Below, one piece after another: positions 31,850 through 42,874 of a DNA stretch of 64,000 bases. Position 1 is the stretch's first letter; each line of letters begins with the position of its first letter. Both the position numbers and the translations under genes were made by a program. Origin of the DNA: Pseudomonadota bacterium (lineage in GTDB: Bacteria > Pseudomonadota > Alphaproteobacteria > Sphingomonadales > Sphingomonadaceae); contig CAUJJI010000216.1 in assembly GCA_963205265.1 (NCBI GenBank), forward strand, positions 1 through 64,000. The letters are read 5' to 3'. The notes under the pieces are model-generated. The model was not told the DNA's origin. It saw only the letters and a list, made by a program, of their open reading frames with translations, and did no database searches.

Positions 31850-33151
31850 GTGGCCGGACCAGCGCCAATCTCGGGCCCCGCAATGCAGTCCGGTCAAAGC
31901 GGCGCCCCTGCCACGGGTCCAGCCTACGGCAAGACGCTGGCTTTGCTGGCCAGCCTGTTTTTCATGTGGGGCTTCATCACCGTGATCAACAACACGCTGC
32001 TGCCGCACCTGCGTAGCGTATTTGATCTCAATTATACGCAGACCACCCTGATCGAATCGGTCTGGTTCATCGCCTATTTCGTCGCCTCGATGCCCTCGGC
32101 CTTCCTGATCGAGCGGGTGGGCTACAAGAAGGCGATCGTCATTGGCCTGCTGATCATGGCGGCGGGGTCGCTCGGCATGATCCCGGCGGCGCGGGTGCCA
32201 TCCTATGAAGTGACGCTGGTCGCTCTGTTCGTCATCGCCAGCGGCATCGCGCTTCTGCAGGTTGCTGCCAATCCCTATGTCGCCGTCATCGGGCCGCCGG
32301 AAACTTCCGAATCGCGCCTGACGCTGGTGCAGGCGTTCAACTCGATGGGCACGTTCTTCGCCCCCTATTTCGGCGGCTATCTGATCCTCAGCCGCACGGT
32401 TTCGGGCACGACGTTGGAAGGCGGCGCCCTCAGCCTCGAGCAGCGCACCGCCGACGCGCTCGCCACGCAATTGCCCTATGCGCTGGTGGCCGTGGTGCTG
32501 GTGATCCTGGCTTTCGTAATCTCACGTGCCAGCCTGCCCACGCTTGGCGAGGAGACCCGCCGCGCCAACGCGGAAGAACGCAAGCACCTGTCGCTTTGGA
32601 ACCACCGGAATCTTGTCTGGGGAGTGCCGGCAATCTTCATCTACCTGATCGCCGAGATCGGCGTCGCCAACCTGTTCATCAATTTCGTCTCGCAGCCACA
32701 CATCGGCAAAATGACCCATGCCACGGCTGCCAACTACCTCATCCTGTTGTGGGGCGGGATGATGGTCGGGCGGTTTGCCGGCGCATTCCTGATGCGCACG
32801 ATCCCGGCGAACAAAGTGCTGGCCGCATTTTCGCTGGCCGCGCTGGCGGTGATGTTGGCGGCGGCGACACTGCACGGACCCATAGCCATGTGGGCGCTTA
32901 TCCTGGTCGGACTGTGCCATTCAATTATGTTCCCGACGATCTTCGCGCTGGGCATCAAGGATTTGGGACCGATGACAGAAGAGGGATCGGGGCTGCTCAT
33001 CACCGCGATCGCCGGCGGCGCGCTGGTCGTGGTGCAAGGCTGGCTAGCCGACCGCTATGGCCTGCAACAGAGCTTCTTCCTCACTGCCGCCTGCGAGCTC
33101 TATGTGCTGTGGTACGCGATCTGGGGCAGCAAATCCAAGGCCGCCGCGTGA
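31850..33151 (+). CDS. FucP-type sugar MFS transporter
   Basis: SLFFMWGFITVINNTLLPHLRSVFDLNYTQTTLIESVWFIAYFVASMPSAFLIERVGYK; GTG start. Confidence 0.88.
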   Translation: MAGPAPISGPAMQSGQSGAPATGPAYGKTLALLASLFFMWGFITVINNTLLPHLRSVFDLNYTQTTLIESVWFIAYFVASMPSAFLIERVGYKKAIVIGLLIMAAGSLGMIPAARVPSYEVTLVALFVIASGIALLQVAANPYVAVIGPPETSESRLTLVQAFNSMGTFFAPYFGGYLILSRTVSGTTLEGGALSLEQRTADALATQLPYALVAVVLVILAFVISRASLPTLGEETRRANAEERKHLSLWNHRNLVWGVPAIFIYLIAEIGVANLFINFVSQPHIGKMTHATAANYLILLWGGMMVGRFAGAFLMRTIPANKVLAAFSLAALAVMLAAATLHGPIAMWALILVGLCHSIMFPTIFALGIKDLGPMTEEGSGLLITAIAGGALVVVQGWLADRYGLQQSFFLTAACELYVLWYAIWGSKSKAAA

Positions 33152-34011
33152 TTCCAGCAGTCGGTCTCGTCTGGGATGTCGGCACCCAATTGGGCGAGGG
33201 CCCAGTGTGGTGCCCGAACGAACAGGCGCTTTGGTTCGTCGATATCAAAGGCGGCATGGTGCACCGCCATGTGCCCGAAGCCAATGCCAACACGAGTTTC
33301 GCAACGGGTGGAATGCCAAGCTTTATTGTGCCGTCAATCAACGGTGACATGATCGTCGGATCGGGAGGCGACATCTACCGGCTCGCCAACGGCCAATTCT
33401 GCGAACAGATTGCCGCAATCGACATGCCTGCCCACAACCGCACCAACGACGCCACCGTCGATGCGTTGGGAAGGTTATGGCTTGGCACGATGGATGATGA
33501 CGAAGCGCAAGCGACCGGCGCGCTCTACTGCCTCGACCGCGGCGTGCTGCACCAGCTGCCGGCAACCGCTGTTGTCACCAACGGCCCGGCGATCACTGCC
33601 GATGCGCGAATGCTCTATTTCGTCGATTCCGCCCGGCGCCGCATCTGGCGCTACGCTATCGAGGATGGACCTGCCCTCGCCCCGCCAGACCTGTTCCTTG
33701 AGCTTGGCGAGGCTGACGGCCATCCCGATGGAGTGGTGCTCGACAGCGAAGACTGCCTTTGGGTTGCGCTTTGGGACGGCTGGGGCGTGCGACGCTATGC
33801 ACCCGACGGCACGCTGCTGATGCAAATCGACATGCCCTGCCAGCGCGTGACCAAGATCGCATTCGGCGGACCGGACCTGCGCACGGCCTATGTTACGACG
33901 GCACGCACCGGTTTGAGCGAAGCGGAGCTGGCGCGGCAACCGCTGGCAGGTGGGCTGCTCGCCTTCGCTGCCCCGGCGCCGGGACGGCCGCTAGAGAGCT
34001 TACGACTTTGA
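33148..34011 (+). CDS. SMP-30/gluconolactonase-family lactonase, probable L-arabinolactonase
   Basis: LGEGPVWCPNEQALWFVDIKGGMVHRH; NRTNDATVDALGRLWLGTMDDDE; GTG start overlapping previous stop. Confidence 0.85.
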   Translation: MIPAVGLVWDVGTQLGEGPVWCPNEQALWFVDIKGGMVHRHVPEANANTSFATGGMPSFIVPSINGDMIVGSGGDIYRLANGQFCEQIAAIDMPAHNRTNDATVDALGRLWLGTMDDDEAQATGALYCLDRGVLHQLPATAVVTNGPAITADARMLYFVDSARRRIWRYAIEDGPALAPPDLFLELGEADGHPDGVVLDSEDCLWVALWDGWGVRRYAPDGTLLMQIDMPCQRVTKIAFGGPDLRTAYVTTARTGLSEAELARQPLAGGLLAFAAPAPGRPLESLRL

Positions 34012-34203
34012 TCGCATCAAAGCCAGCACTCTAGCACTTTGTTTTACCGTGATTTCCGAGTCGCTAGATGGTACAATCTGGCTCGAAATCACTCTAAGCG
34101 CCTGCCGCCCCAGTGACGTCAGCCGTGCCTTGTTCGGCGCAGCAACGGCATCTGTCGCGGCATTCGCGCCCAACATAGCGGCAAGTAGCAGCGCAAGGGT
34201 CAT
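34000..34203 (-). CDS. Small exported protein of unknown function (or truncated gene)
   Basis: 67-aa ORF with signal peptide MTLALLLAAMLGANAATDAVAAP. Confidence 0.35.
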   Translation of the reverse strand: MTLALLLAAMLGANAATDAVAAPNKARLTSLGRQALRVISSQIVPSSDSEITVKQSARVLALMRSKS

Positions 34204-34216
34204 ACGAACTATCGGA

Positions 34217-36841
34217 TCATCCTTTTCGGGCAACGGACGGAACGGCACCGGAGCGAAGTGAAAACTCGTGGAACCCCGAAGAGAATTCGATCGTCCCCTC
34301 TCCCCACCCCAGCGGTGAGACGAACTTGCCGGTCGCCCCCGGCGGAACTTCGATCCGGACCGCCAGTTCATCCGCGCGCCTTTCCCAGCGGATCGCGCTG
34401 CGGCCATAAGGCGTATTGATGCTTGCCTCGGCCCAATCCAGCTCGCCACCCGGCTGCGGCTCAAAACCTATGACCCGGTAGCCGGGCTTGGCAGGCTTTA
34501 TCCCCGCCAGCGACCGATAGAGCCAAGCCCCCACGGCACCATAGGCATAGTGATTGAAGCTGGTCATGCTGGCGGCGTCCTCGGCGGCCATTTCGCCAGC
34601 GTGGATCACCCCGCCGGGCTTGATCGCATCCCAACGTTCCCACACTGTTGTGGCGCCGTTTATCACCTGGTAGAGCCAGCCAGGCGCTTGCTCGTTAAGC
34701 AATAGACGGTAGGCGGTTTCCACTTGGCCGGTGCGTGTGAGCGCCGGCAGAACAAGTGGTGTTCCCAGGAAACCGGTGGCAATCCGTCCCTCACCCAACC
34801 TGACGAGATCCGCCAGACATGCCCCTAGTCCCACCATCTCTTCAGGGGGTGCAATCCCGAATTCGATCGACATAGCGCAGCCGGATTGTGTCTTCACCAC
34901 ATCGTCGGACCACTTCGCCCAGGTCGCTGCAGCGATCTGGTTGCTGCGTGCTATATAATGTTCGCCTAGATCAAAATCGCCCAGCACCTGTGCCGTTTGC
35001 CCGACAACCCGAAGACTCCTCGCCAGATAGGCCGAGGCAATGAAGTCGCGGTCGGTGGTGGCCTGCTCGGGCTTCTCTGGCGGCGCCCCGGGGTCGAGCC
35101 AGTCACCAAGGTGGAAATCGCCGCTCCAGGAGCCATCACTGGCCAACCGCGTCAATCCGTAGTCCACCCAGCTGCGCATGCTTGGGAACTGACGCGCCAG
35201 GATATCGCGGTCGCCGTAGGCCTCATAGAGAGCCCACGGAACAAGTGTCGCGGCATCGCTCCAGCCCACGCCACCAAATTCGAATTCGTGTCCCTGGATG
35301 ACGTTCGGCACTGTACTCGGGACATTGCCGTCGGACGCCTGTTCGTATGCCAGATCGACAAGCCAGCTGGCCAGGAACGCCCGAGTATCGAAGTTGGCGC
35401 AAGCCGTTTCGGCAAAGACCTGGATGTCACCAGTCCAGCCCAGCCGCTCGTCGCGCTGCGGGCAATCGGTCGGAATTGCAAAGAAGTTGCCGCGTTGCGA
35501 CCATTTGATGTTCGAATAAAGCCGGTTCACGCGTTCGTCGGAACAAGCGAAGTGACCGATCTCACGCAAATCGGAAGCAACAACGAGGCCGTTGGCAGCG
35601 TTCAGGCTGATGTCACCTTCCACTTCGGCAAAGCGGAACCCATGATAAGTGAACGCCGGTTTCACGCGCGATGCGCCTGCCGGAATGCTGAATGTGTCGG
35701 TTGCCCGAGCAGTGCGCAGTGCCGCGGTATGTAGTTCGCCATCGGCTTCCAGAACTTCGGCGTGGCGGACTTGCAAGCGAGCACTTTCGTGTGCCGTGAC
35801 ATCGAGCGCGAGGTACCCCGTAAGGTTCTGGCCACAGTCGATCGCCCAGGCACCCGACGGCCGCCGTGTGATCACTGGCTTGATCGTCATGACTTCCCGC
35901 ACTGCCGGCATGCTGCGCTGCTCGAGGCGTCCGGGCATGGGCAGTGACAAAACCTCGGCCCATTGGCTGTCGTCGAACCCGGCTTCGCGCCAGCCCACTG
36001 GTTCGGCGGCAAAGTCGATTGCAGAGCCGTCGTAGATGTCAGCAGACTGCAACGCACCCGTGCTACCCCGCCAACTGTCATCGGTGGCAATAATGGAACA
36101 GCTACCTTCCGGGTCCTGAAGCTCGAGCTGAGCCAGCAGAGCAGTCGTGTCACCATAGACGGCTCGCCGTCGCATCCAGGTCAGATTACCGCGCCACCAG
36201 CCATCCCCGACGGTCGCCGCCAGAATGTTCTCTCCATCCCTGAGCAGACCGGTCACATCATAGGTGGCGTAAAGCAGCCGATGAACATAGGCGCTCCAGC
36301 CTGGGTCAAAGAGGTCTGGCGTGATCGGTGTACCGTTCAACCAGCATGTCTGGAGCCCCAACGCGGAGAGATAGAGCCGGGCCTGACAGACCGATCCAGG
36401 CAAGACGAACGACTTGCGCAAAAGGGGAAGGGGCACGGGCCCGGTCTTGCCCTGGTTGAAGATCGGGCTGATCGGCCGCGCCAGCCAATCTTCCGCCTCG
36501 AACAGAGCCCCTTCGATCCGCAGCGGCTCGCTCCAGTCGGTCGCGCCAAGGTTGGTCCAGACCCGCACGCGCAGCCACGCAACTTCGCGGCTCGCAAGAT
36601 TCGGGCCGACCCAGGCTGCTCCAACAACTGCATCGGATTCGACCCGCCCACTCGACAAAGCGTTCGAAAAGGAACCATCGGCGCAGCGCTGCAGCTCGTA
36701 TGCTGCTTGGACGATCGGCGACGCTGATTGCAGAGTCCAGCTCAGTGTCGGACGCGCAAAGGCACAGGAAACCAGACCAGAGTCGTCATCAGTTTTCAGT
36801 CCGCGGGGCCGGACTGAGATGTCTGAACACGGGTGTCTCAT
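34217..36841 (-). CDS. GH78 alpha-L-rhamnosidase
   Basis: DCPQRDERLGWTGDIQVFAETACANFDTRAFLASWL; QHNGATTVWERWDAI-like NGATTVWERWDAIKPGG; start overlaps MFS stop. Confidence 0.93.
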   Translation of the reverse strand: MRHPCSDISVRPRGLKTDDDSGLVSCAFARPTLSWTLQSASPIVQAAYELQRCADGSFSNALSSGRVESDAVVGAAWVGPNLASREVAWLRVRVWTNLGATDWSEPLRIEGALFEAEDWLARPISPIFNQGKTGPVPLPLLRKSFVLPGSVCQARLYLSALGLQTCWLNGTPITPDLFDPGWSAYVHRLLYATYDVTGLLRDGENILAATVGDGWWRGNLTWMRRRAVYGDTTALLAQLELQDPEGSCSIIATDDSWRGSTGALQSADIYDGSAIDFAAEPVGWREAGFDDSQWAEVLSLPMPGRLEQRSMPAVREVMTIKPVITRRPSGAWAIDCGQNLTGYLALDVTAHESARLQVRHAEVLEADGELHTAALRTARATDTFSIPAGASRVKPAFTYHGFRFAEVEGDISLNAANGLVVASDLREIGHFACSDERVNRLYSNIKWSQRGNFFAIPTDCPQRDERLGWTGDIQVFAETACANFDTRAFLASWLVDLAYEQASDGNVPSTVPNVIQGHEFEFGGVGWSDAATLVPWALYEAYGDRDILARQFPSMRSWVDYGLTRLASDGSWSGDFHLGDWLDPGAPPEKPEQATTDRDFIASAYLARSLRVVGQTAQVLGDFDLGEHYIARSNQIAAATWAKWSDDVVKTQSGCAMSIEFGIAPPEEMVGLGACLADLVRLGEGRIATGFLGTPLVLPALTRTGQVETAYRLLLNEQAPGWLYQVINGATTVWERWDAIKPGGVIHAGEMAAEDAASMTSFNHYAYGAVGAWLYRSLAGIKPAKPGYRVIGFEPQPGGELDWAEASINTPYGRSAIRWERRADELAVRIEVPPGATGKFVSPLGWGEGTIEFSSGFHEFSLRSGAVPSVARKG

Positions 36842-38112
36842 GCGACTGCTGCGCGCTCCGCCTCGATTTCCTCGAGCGATTTGCCTTCGTTGCGAGGCGC
36901 GCCCAGCCATCCGATCAGCGCACTTAACCCCAAAAACCCGACCAGGATCCACGCCAGCGTGTGAAAACCGGTGGCGGTCAAGTACGGCACGAAGAAACTG
37001 AAAATGCCAAGGCCGATACGAACCACGGCGAACATCACGCCCTGAGCCGTGCTTCTCAATAAAGTCGGAAACAGCTCCGCGCTCCACAACTGGAAGAACG
37101 ATTGGGCACCGAATCCAACGGCTGTGGCCATGATCAGGATGTGGACGACAGCCACTCCACCTGTCAGCGGGAAAATGGCCAGCAAGGACATGCCCACCAT
37201 TTGCATCAGTGCCGAAACCAGGAACAACGCCCGCTGGTTCACCCGGTCGGAGAAACGCATAAAGATAAATATGATCGAAAGAATTCCGACTCCGAAGTTA
37301 AGCGCCTGCAACAGAACGCTTGCTTCCTGAGTTTGGCCGCCGACGGTGCGAAGAATGTACGGGAAGAAGAACCCGTTCGTGCCTGCCCAAAGGTTCCAAA
37401 AACCGTACATCCCGATCAGGAACAGCATAGGCTTCAGGTAGCGCGGCTGGAGCAACTGACGCCAGTCAGCTCTTGCGGCATGGTCCTCACCGGCCATCGC
37501 CTCTTCCCAATAGCGTGACTCGTGCATTTTAGAGCGCAAAAGTGTGAGTACCAGGGCAAGGACGAGGAGGTGAGCGAAAATGATCCGGATGCCAAGAATT
37601 CCAAGGGACGCTAAAAGCAAGCCGAGGCCCAGGACTACCACCGGCCCCAAATACCAGAGGATCTGAGCGACGCCGCTATAGCGGGCCCGTTCACGCTTCG
37701 GTGCCAGTTCGGCAATCAACGACCACGACGCAGGTATGTCTGCGCCCACCGCCAAGCCAACCAGAACAAACCCTAGGATAATCATCCACGGGGCGACGGC
37801 GAATGTTAGCCAAGCCATGCCAAAAGCGTAGAAGAGCATATCGTACTGATAGATTTTCTTGCGCCCAAATCTGTCGCACAAGATGCCGCCAATGAGTGCA
37901 CCGACGCCCGCTGATATCGCATTCGCACTGAAGGCCCCGATCAATCCAATCGTGGTCGTGCTCATTTTGTAGAGCTCGGCCCACAGCGCGAGTGCAGCAG
38001 AGCCCGCCACGATCGAGCCTGCATCGATATAATTGGCCAACCCGGCCAAAATTGAATCGCGCATTGGCGAACGGCTGTGACCGTCGTCCAATTGCTGCAT
38101 GTTCGTCGCCAT
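36838..38112 (-). CDS. MFS transporter (probable rhamnose/rhamnoside uptake)
   Basis: 12-TM MFS with GGILCDRFGRKKIYQYDM motif A; adjacent to GH78. Confidence 0.85.
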   Translation of the reverse strand: MATNMQQLDDGHSRSPMRDSILAGLANYIDAGSIVAGSAALALWAELYKMSTTTIGLIGAFSANAISAGVGALIGGILCDRFGRKKIYQYDMLFYAFGMAWLTFAVAPWMIILGFVLVGLAVGADIPASWSLIAELAPKRERARYSGVAQILWYLGPVVVLGLGLLLASLGILGIRIIFAHLLVLALVLTLLRSKMHESRYWEEAMAGEDHAARADWRQLLQPRYLKPMLFLIGMYGFWNLWAGTNGFFFPYILRTVGGQTQEASVLLQALNFGVGILSIIFIFMRFSDRVNQRALFLVSALMQMVGMSLLAIFPLTGGVAVVHILIMATAVGFGAQSFFQLWSAELFPTLLRSTAQGVMFAVVRIGLGIFSFFVPYLTATGFHTLAWILVGFLGLSALIGWLGAPRNEGKSLEEIEAERAAVA

Positions 38113-38352
38113 TTGCTACCCAACCTTTAGAGTGCGCTGAGCCTGGGGGGCGAAATGCGAGGCTCGGGTTTTCAAACAAGGATGGGCAGGGCGTTTCGGC
38201 CTCGCTGACGGAATAGGCACATGCCCCTCCGTCCTCCTCATGAGGGAATGCATTGTCTGCCCTTCCCGCGATGTTGGTAACGGCATCCAAACGCTCCCCG
38301 GTAACGCCCGCTCTTGGAGCGGCTAATCAGTGACCGATGACCAGCGATCATT

Positions 38353-39123
38353 TCAGACAACTATCACTTTGATTTCGTTCAAGGCAAAAGTCTCTGCAAT
38401 GTGTTCTGGAACGGCGTCGGTAATAACTGTGTCGATCTCTTCCAGGCCGCAGACTATGGCGCCGGAAGAGGCACCAAATTTGCTACTGTCGACAAGCAGG
38501 ATGACCTGTTCTGCGCGCTCAATGAGTCGCCGCTCTGCTGCAACCAGGATCACATCTTGCTGCATTATGCCTTGCGGACCGACAGAAGCTGCCCCCATGA
38601 ACAGCTTCGGAGCATGGAATCGAGGCATGGAGTCCTCACCCGCGGGGGAAAGGATGATGTTCTGCTCGCGAAAAACGGTGCCAGACGGTACCAGAACGCG
38701 CGTTCCAGCCTGGGGCAGCAGGGCGTCGACGATATGCAGAGAATTCGTCAGGACCTGCAGATCTAGTCCGGCGAGGTGAGGGCACATCTGGAGGGTCGTC
38801 GATCCACCGTCGATCATGATCCCTTCGCCCGGCTGGCACAGCGCGGCAGCGGTCTTGCCGATGGCTCGCTTGGCCTTCAGGTTCTGGGTGATCGCGAGGT
38901 CGAACGGCGTGCCTGTCAATCGGCTTGGAATTCCCGCCGGTTCCTCGATCAGCTTCGCGCCGCCACGGACCCGACTGATGCGGCCTTCAACCTCCAACTT
39001 GGCTAGATCCCGCCGTATGGTCGCAGGCGATGCCTGCAGCGTGGATTCCAGTTCCCGATAGGTAATAAAGCCCGTTGGTGCGAGGGCTGCAAGGATTGCT
39101 CTTACGCGTTCTTCGGCGTGCAT
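38353..39123 (-). CDS. DeoR/GlpR-family transcriptional regulator
   Basis: ILAALAPTGFITYRELESTLQASPATIRRDLAKLEVEGRISRVRGGA. Confidence 0.92.
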   Translation of the reverse strand: MHAEERVRAILAALAPTGFITYRELESTLQASPATIRRDLAKLEVEGRISRVRGGAKLIEEPAGIPSRLTGTPFDLAITQNLKAKRAIGKTAAALCQPGEGIMIDGGSTTLQMCPHLAGLDLQVLTNSLHIVDALLPQAGTRVLVPSGTVFREQNIILSPAGEDSMPRFHAPKLFMGAASVGPQGIMQQDVILVAAERRLIERAEQVILLVDSSKFGASSGAIVCGLEEIDTVITDAVPEHIAETFALNEIKVIVV

Positions 39124-39142
39124 ATGCCCCACTCTCAGTCCG

Positions 39143-40240
39143 TCAGGCGGCCTGTCGCTCGGCCTCGAGTTGTTCCAGCGACTTGCCCTGGTTACTTGGC
39201 GCCCAGATATAGCCGGCCAAGCCGGACGCAACCAGAAACCGGTCAGGATCCGCGCCAGGGTTGTAAAGTCGCTGGACGCGATCGTCGGTACCGCAAGGCA
39301 CCATATGCCAGGACCGATACGCACCGCGGCAAAGGTCAAGCCCTGCGCAGTCGAGCGGATCGTCGTGGGAAACAGTTCGGCGCTCCACAACTGGAGGAAG
39401 CTCCGCGGGCCGAAGCCTCCGGCAATGCCCATGATGAGGATATGGACGATGACGACGGGAAGGGTGAAGCCCATCACGGCGAGCAAGACCATGCCACCGA
39501 CGTGCATCAGCGCCGAAATTCCGAACATGGTACGCTGGTTCACCTTGTCCGACAGGGTCATGAAGAACCAGGATCGAGACGATGCCAATGGCGAAGTAGC
39601 TCGCGGGCAGCACGGTTTCCGCCCACTGGGGCAAGTGGTTCTGGTGAATCAGGTAGGGGGTGAAAAATCCGTTGTATCCTGCCCAGAGGTTCCAGAGCCC
39701 ATACATGGAGATGAGGTAGAGCATCGACTTGATGTAGAGCGGGCTGAACTGCTCGGGCCAGTCAATCCCGGCAGACTTGTCAGACTTCTCTGCGTGGCTT
39801 TCCTTCCAGCGCAGCGATTCCTTTATCCGGCTGCGCAGGAGGGTGAGCGCCAGAGCAAGAACCGCAAGGTGGATGAACAGCCAGCGGACGCCATCAATGC
39901 CGAAGGGCTGGAGGAAGTAGCCAGCGCCCAGGACGATCACGGGGCCGAGATACCACAGAACCTGCGCTAGGCCTGAATGGGCGCCGCGTTTCGTATCCGG
40001 GGCTTGTTCGGCGATTAAGGACCAGCCGCCAATGAATGCGCCGATCCCGGCCGAAATGGCATTGGCGCTGAAGGCGGCGATCAGGCCGATAAAACTGTCC
40101 GAGAGTCCATAGATTTCCTTCCACAATCCCAGCGCCAACGATCCCGCGACGATGGAACCGGAATCGATATAGTTGGCCAGCCCGGCAGGAACAGTGGTCC
40201 GCCAGCTGCTCTCTCTGCCCGCCGCACTGTTCATGCCCAC
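39143..40240 (-). pseudogene. Decayed MFS transporter paralogue
   Basis: Paralogue of 36838-38112 lacking ~53 aa including motif A; middle third (~39225-39560) is read only in another frame (SDKVNQRTMFGISALMHVGG...). Confidence 0.85.
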
Positions 40241-41385
40241 TGCTCTCCTGCAAGGTTTGTTCTGTTGATCTGGTCAATGCGACTGACCCCGATGAGCGTC
40301 ATGGCGACGCGCATTTCGGCTTCGATCAGTTGCAGCATCTGCGTAATGCCTGCTTGACCACGCGCGCCGAGAGCATAGGCCCAGGCCCGACCGAGCAGGA
40401 CGCCCTTTGCGCCCAATGCCAGCATCCGCACGACATCGAGACCGGATCGGACGCCGCCGTCAGCCAACACGGTCAGACGGTCGCCAACGGCATCGGCAAT
40501 CGAGGGAAGCGCGCGCGCGGTCGAAAGCACGCCATCGAGCTGGCGCCCGCCGTGGTTGGATACGACTATGCCATCAGCCCCAAGTTCGGCTGCTTCGCGC
40601 GCATCGTCAGGGTCGAGCAGCCCCTTGAGGATCAACGGGCCCTTCCATTCTGCCCGGATGAAATCGAGATCGTGCCAGGCGATGGAGGGGTCGAAGTTCT
40701 CGCGCATCCAGGCGAAGAAGTCCTCGATGCCGGTGCGCCCCTTGAGTACCGGCGCGACGTTGCCCAGCACATGCGGCCGGCCGAGCAGTCCGACGTCCCA
40801 TGCCCAGAGCGGGCGCGATGCCCCCTGCAAAGTGCGCCAGATCACGCCTTTGAGCCCGGGCGCGCCGGCCAGTCCCGTGTGGTAGTCACGATAGCGGGTT
40901 CCCGGCAGTGGCATGTCGACGGTGAATACAAGGGTAGAGCAGCCAGCTTCGACAGCCTGCGCCAGCAATTCGCGCATGAAGCTCCGGTCGCGAATCATGT
41001 AGAGTTGGAACCAGAAGGGCTTGTTGGCCGCATGTGCGACTTCGGGTAGGGAGCAGGCCGAGACGGTGGAGAGTGTGAAGGGAATGCCTGCAGCCTCTGC
41101 TGCACGTACAGCCTGGCATTCGCCGCGTCGAGCGTTGAGACCGGCAAGACCGATCGGAGCAAGCGCCACTGGAAGGGCCAGTTTCTGGCCAAACAGTTCG
41201 GTGGAGAGCTCCAGTGTCGACAAGTCACGTAGCACCCGCTGGCGCAGGGCGACGAGGGAAAGGTCTTCCATGTTTCGTCTCAGGGTCACCTCCGCGTAGG
41301 AGCCGCCATCCATGTATTCGAATAGGAAACTCGGCAGGCGACGACGAGCGGCCTCTCTGAAGTCGGCGATGCTGGCGACGATCAT
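40231..41385 (-). CDS. lldD: FMN-dependent alpha-hydroxy acid dehydrogenase (L-lactate dehydrogenase-like)
   Basis: [80 protein letters not shown]. Confidence 0.9.
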   Translation of the reverse strand: MIVASIADFREAARRRLPSFLFEYMDGGSYAEVTLRRNMEDLSLVALRQRVLRDLSTLELSTELFGQKLALPVALAPIGLAGLNARRGECQAVRAAEAAGIPFTLSTVSACSLPEVAHAANKPFWFQLYMIRDRSFMRELLAQAVEAGCSTLVFTVDMPLPGTRYRDYHTGLAGAPGLKGVIWRTLQGASRPLWAWDVGLLGRPHVLGNVAPVLKGRTGIEDFFAWMRENFDPSIAWHDLDFIRAEWKGPLILKGLLDPDDAREAAELGADGIVVSNHGGRQLDGVLSTARALPSIADAVGDRLTVLADGGVRSGLDVVRMLALGAKGVLLGRAWAYALGARGQAGITQMLQLIEAEMRVAMTLIGVSRIDQINRTNLAGEQWA

Positions 41386-42800
41386 GCGACTCTCTCCAGC
41401 TCAGTGCGCCAGCGCGTCCTGTAGGATTCCAGATCGCCGTCGAACGGCGCGACGACCTTCAGTGCGCCCTGCGGGCGAAGCGAGGAGTCGATCAGACGAA
41501 GCGCTCCGAACGAAACATCGTTATGGGCAGTGGCCGTGTAGACCGTGGTTTCCGGTCGCAGGGCCGCAAGTGCGCGGACGAAGACTTCTGCTTCTGCAAA
41601 GCGTCCTTCGACAAGGATGCGCTCCTTCGAGCCGATTAAGTCGAGCGAAGCATCGGCCATGAGGGCGGCATAGAGGCAGGCTGCGGCCCGGCGGGCGTAC
41701 CGGTCTTGCGGCTCGCCGAGCCAGCGGCTGCGGCTCTCGGGAAACGGACCGGTTCCTGGCGCCAAGGTCGGCAGAAGCATCGATTGCGAGTCCAGGAGCC
41801 CCGGCACGACCTCAACGAGGGCGGGTTGGTCTGGCTTGATGTCGACGCGGCGTGTGTCGCTCCCAATCACCGTCTCGATTTCGCGCCCGCCCATGAAACG
41901 GACTGACGGGACCGGACGGCCATCGGCATCGATGTTGACGAGGCAATCGCGTCTTTCCGGGAGCGAGCGTGTCAAGACCACTTCGCGAGAGAGGCGCATG
42001 CCTATGAACCATGTGCCGGTGGACAGAATCGTCGCTTCCTCGAGGGCGATTTCAACGAAACCGCGCGCCGCGAGCACGGCGGCGTTGGAATCGTGCAGGC
42101 CTGCCAGAACCTTCACCGTGGGTGGCAGTCCGGTTCGGGCAGCCAATTCTGGGCGAAGCGTGCCGACCGGATCGGCTGCCCGAACCAGTCCGGCAAACCT
42201 GTCCGCCCAGCCAAACCGCTGGGCCAGCGGAGAGAATGTCCCTTCATCGGGCGCCCAGAGGTCGCTGTGGCAGCCGAGGCTCGTCACTTCGCTGGCCGCA
42301 ACTCCCGACAGGAACCATGCCCAGTACTGAGCCCATGGCAGGAACGTCATCTGAGGCATGAGGTCGGGATAGAGGCGATTGAGCCAGAACAGCTGGCTGC
42401 CCATGTTGAGCCCGTTCGGAAGGGCCGGAGAGCCCGTCCTGGCGAAGGCATCGCGCAATGCCCTGTATTCGGCCAGGATGTCTGCCGGGATGGCTTGCTC
42501 GTAATCGAGCGGTGGGAAAGCAAGGGCGTCGTCGCGTATCGCCGCGACGCCTGCGCCATGCGCGACAGGAACGATGACTTCGACGGGCTGTCCTGAATGC
42601 GCGCTCAGGGTCTCGACGATCCATGCGCCGATGCCCTCCGCATCGAGGCGGCGGATTCCACCGGCGCGGCACTCCGCATTCGGCCGTATCTGCCGGTCCA
42701 GCAAATGGCCATCGCGCGACCACAGCGTCACCTTGCTCAGCGTCTTGCCGATATCCAGCACAATGGCAAAGCCCCGTTTCAGTGACCCCTCCTGACACAT
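41382..42800 (-). CDS. FGGY-family carbohydrate kinase, probable L-rhamnulokinase
   Basis: [44 protein letters not shown]; rhamnose gene context. Confidence 0.8.
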   Translation of the reverse strand: MCQEGSLKRGFAIVLDIGKTLSKVTLWSRDGHLLDRQIRPNAECRAGGIRRLDAEGIGAWIVETLSAHSGQPVEVIVPVAHGAGVAAIRDDALAFPPLDYEQAIPADILAEYRALRDAFARTGSPALPNGLNMGSQLFWLNRLYPDLMPQMTFLPWAQYWAWFLSGVAASEVTSLGCHSDLWAPDEGTFSPLAQRFGWADRFAGLVRAADPVGTLRPELAARTGLPPTVKVLAGLHDSNAAVLAARGFVEIALEEATILSTGTWFIGMRLSREVVLTRSLPERRDCLVNIDADGRPVPSVRFMGGREIETVIGSDTRRVDIKPDQPALVEVVPGLLDSQSMLLPTLAPGTGPFPESRSRWLGEPQDRYARRAAACLYAALMADASLDLIGSKERILVEGRFAEAEVFVRALAALRPETTVYTATAHNDVSFGALRLIDSSLRPQGALKVVAPFDGDLESYRTRWRTELERVA

Positions 42801-42874
42801 TCAATGATTGCTGATGATTGGTTTTGTAGGCGATGGGATTGATCTTGGAAAGAGGTATCGTTAAGTTGCAATCC

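Noticed and set aside
34842-37087. N-terminal 82 codons of the GH78 ORF upstream of 36841
   Set aside because: They overlap the MFS gene C-terminus out of frame; ATG at 36841 with ATGA overlap is more likely
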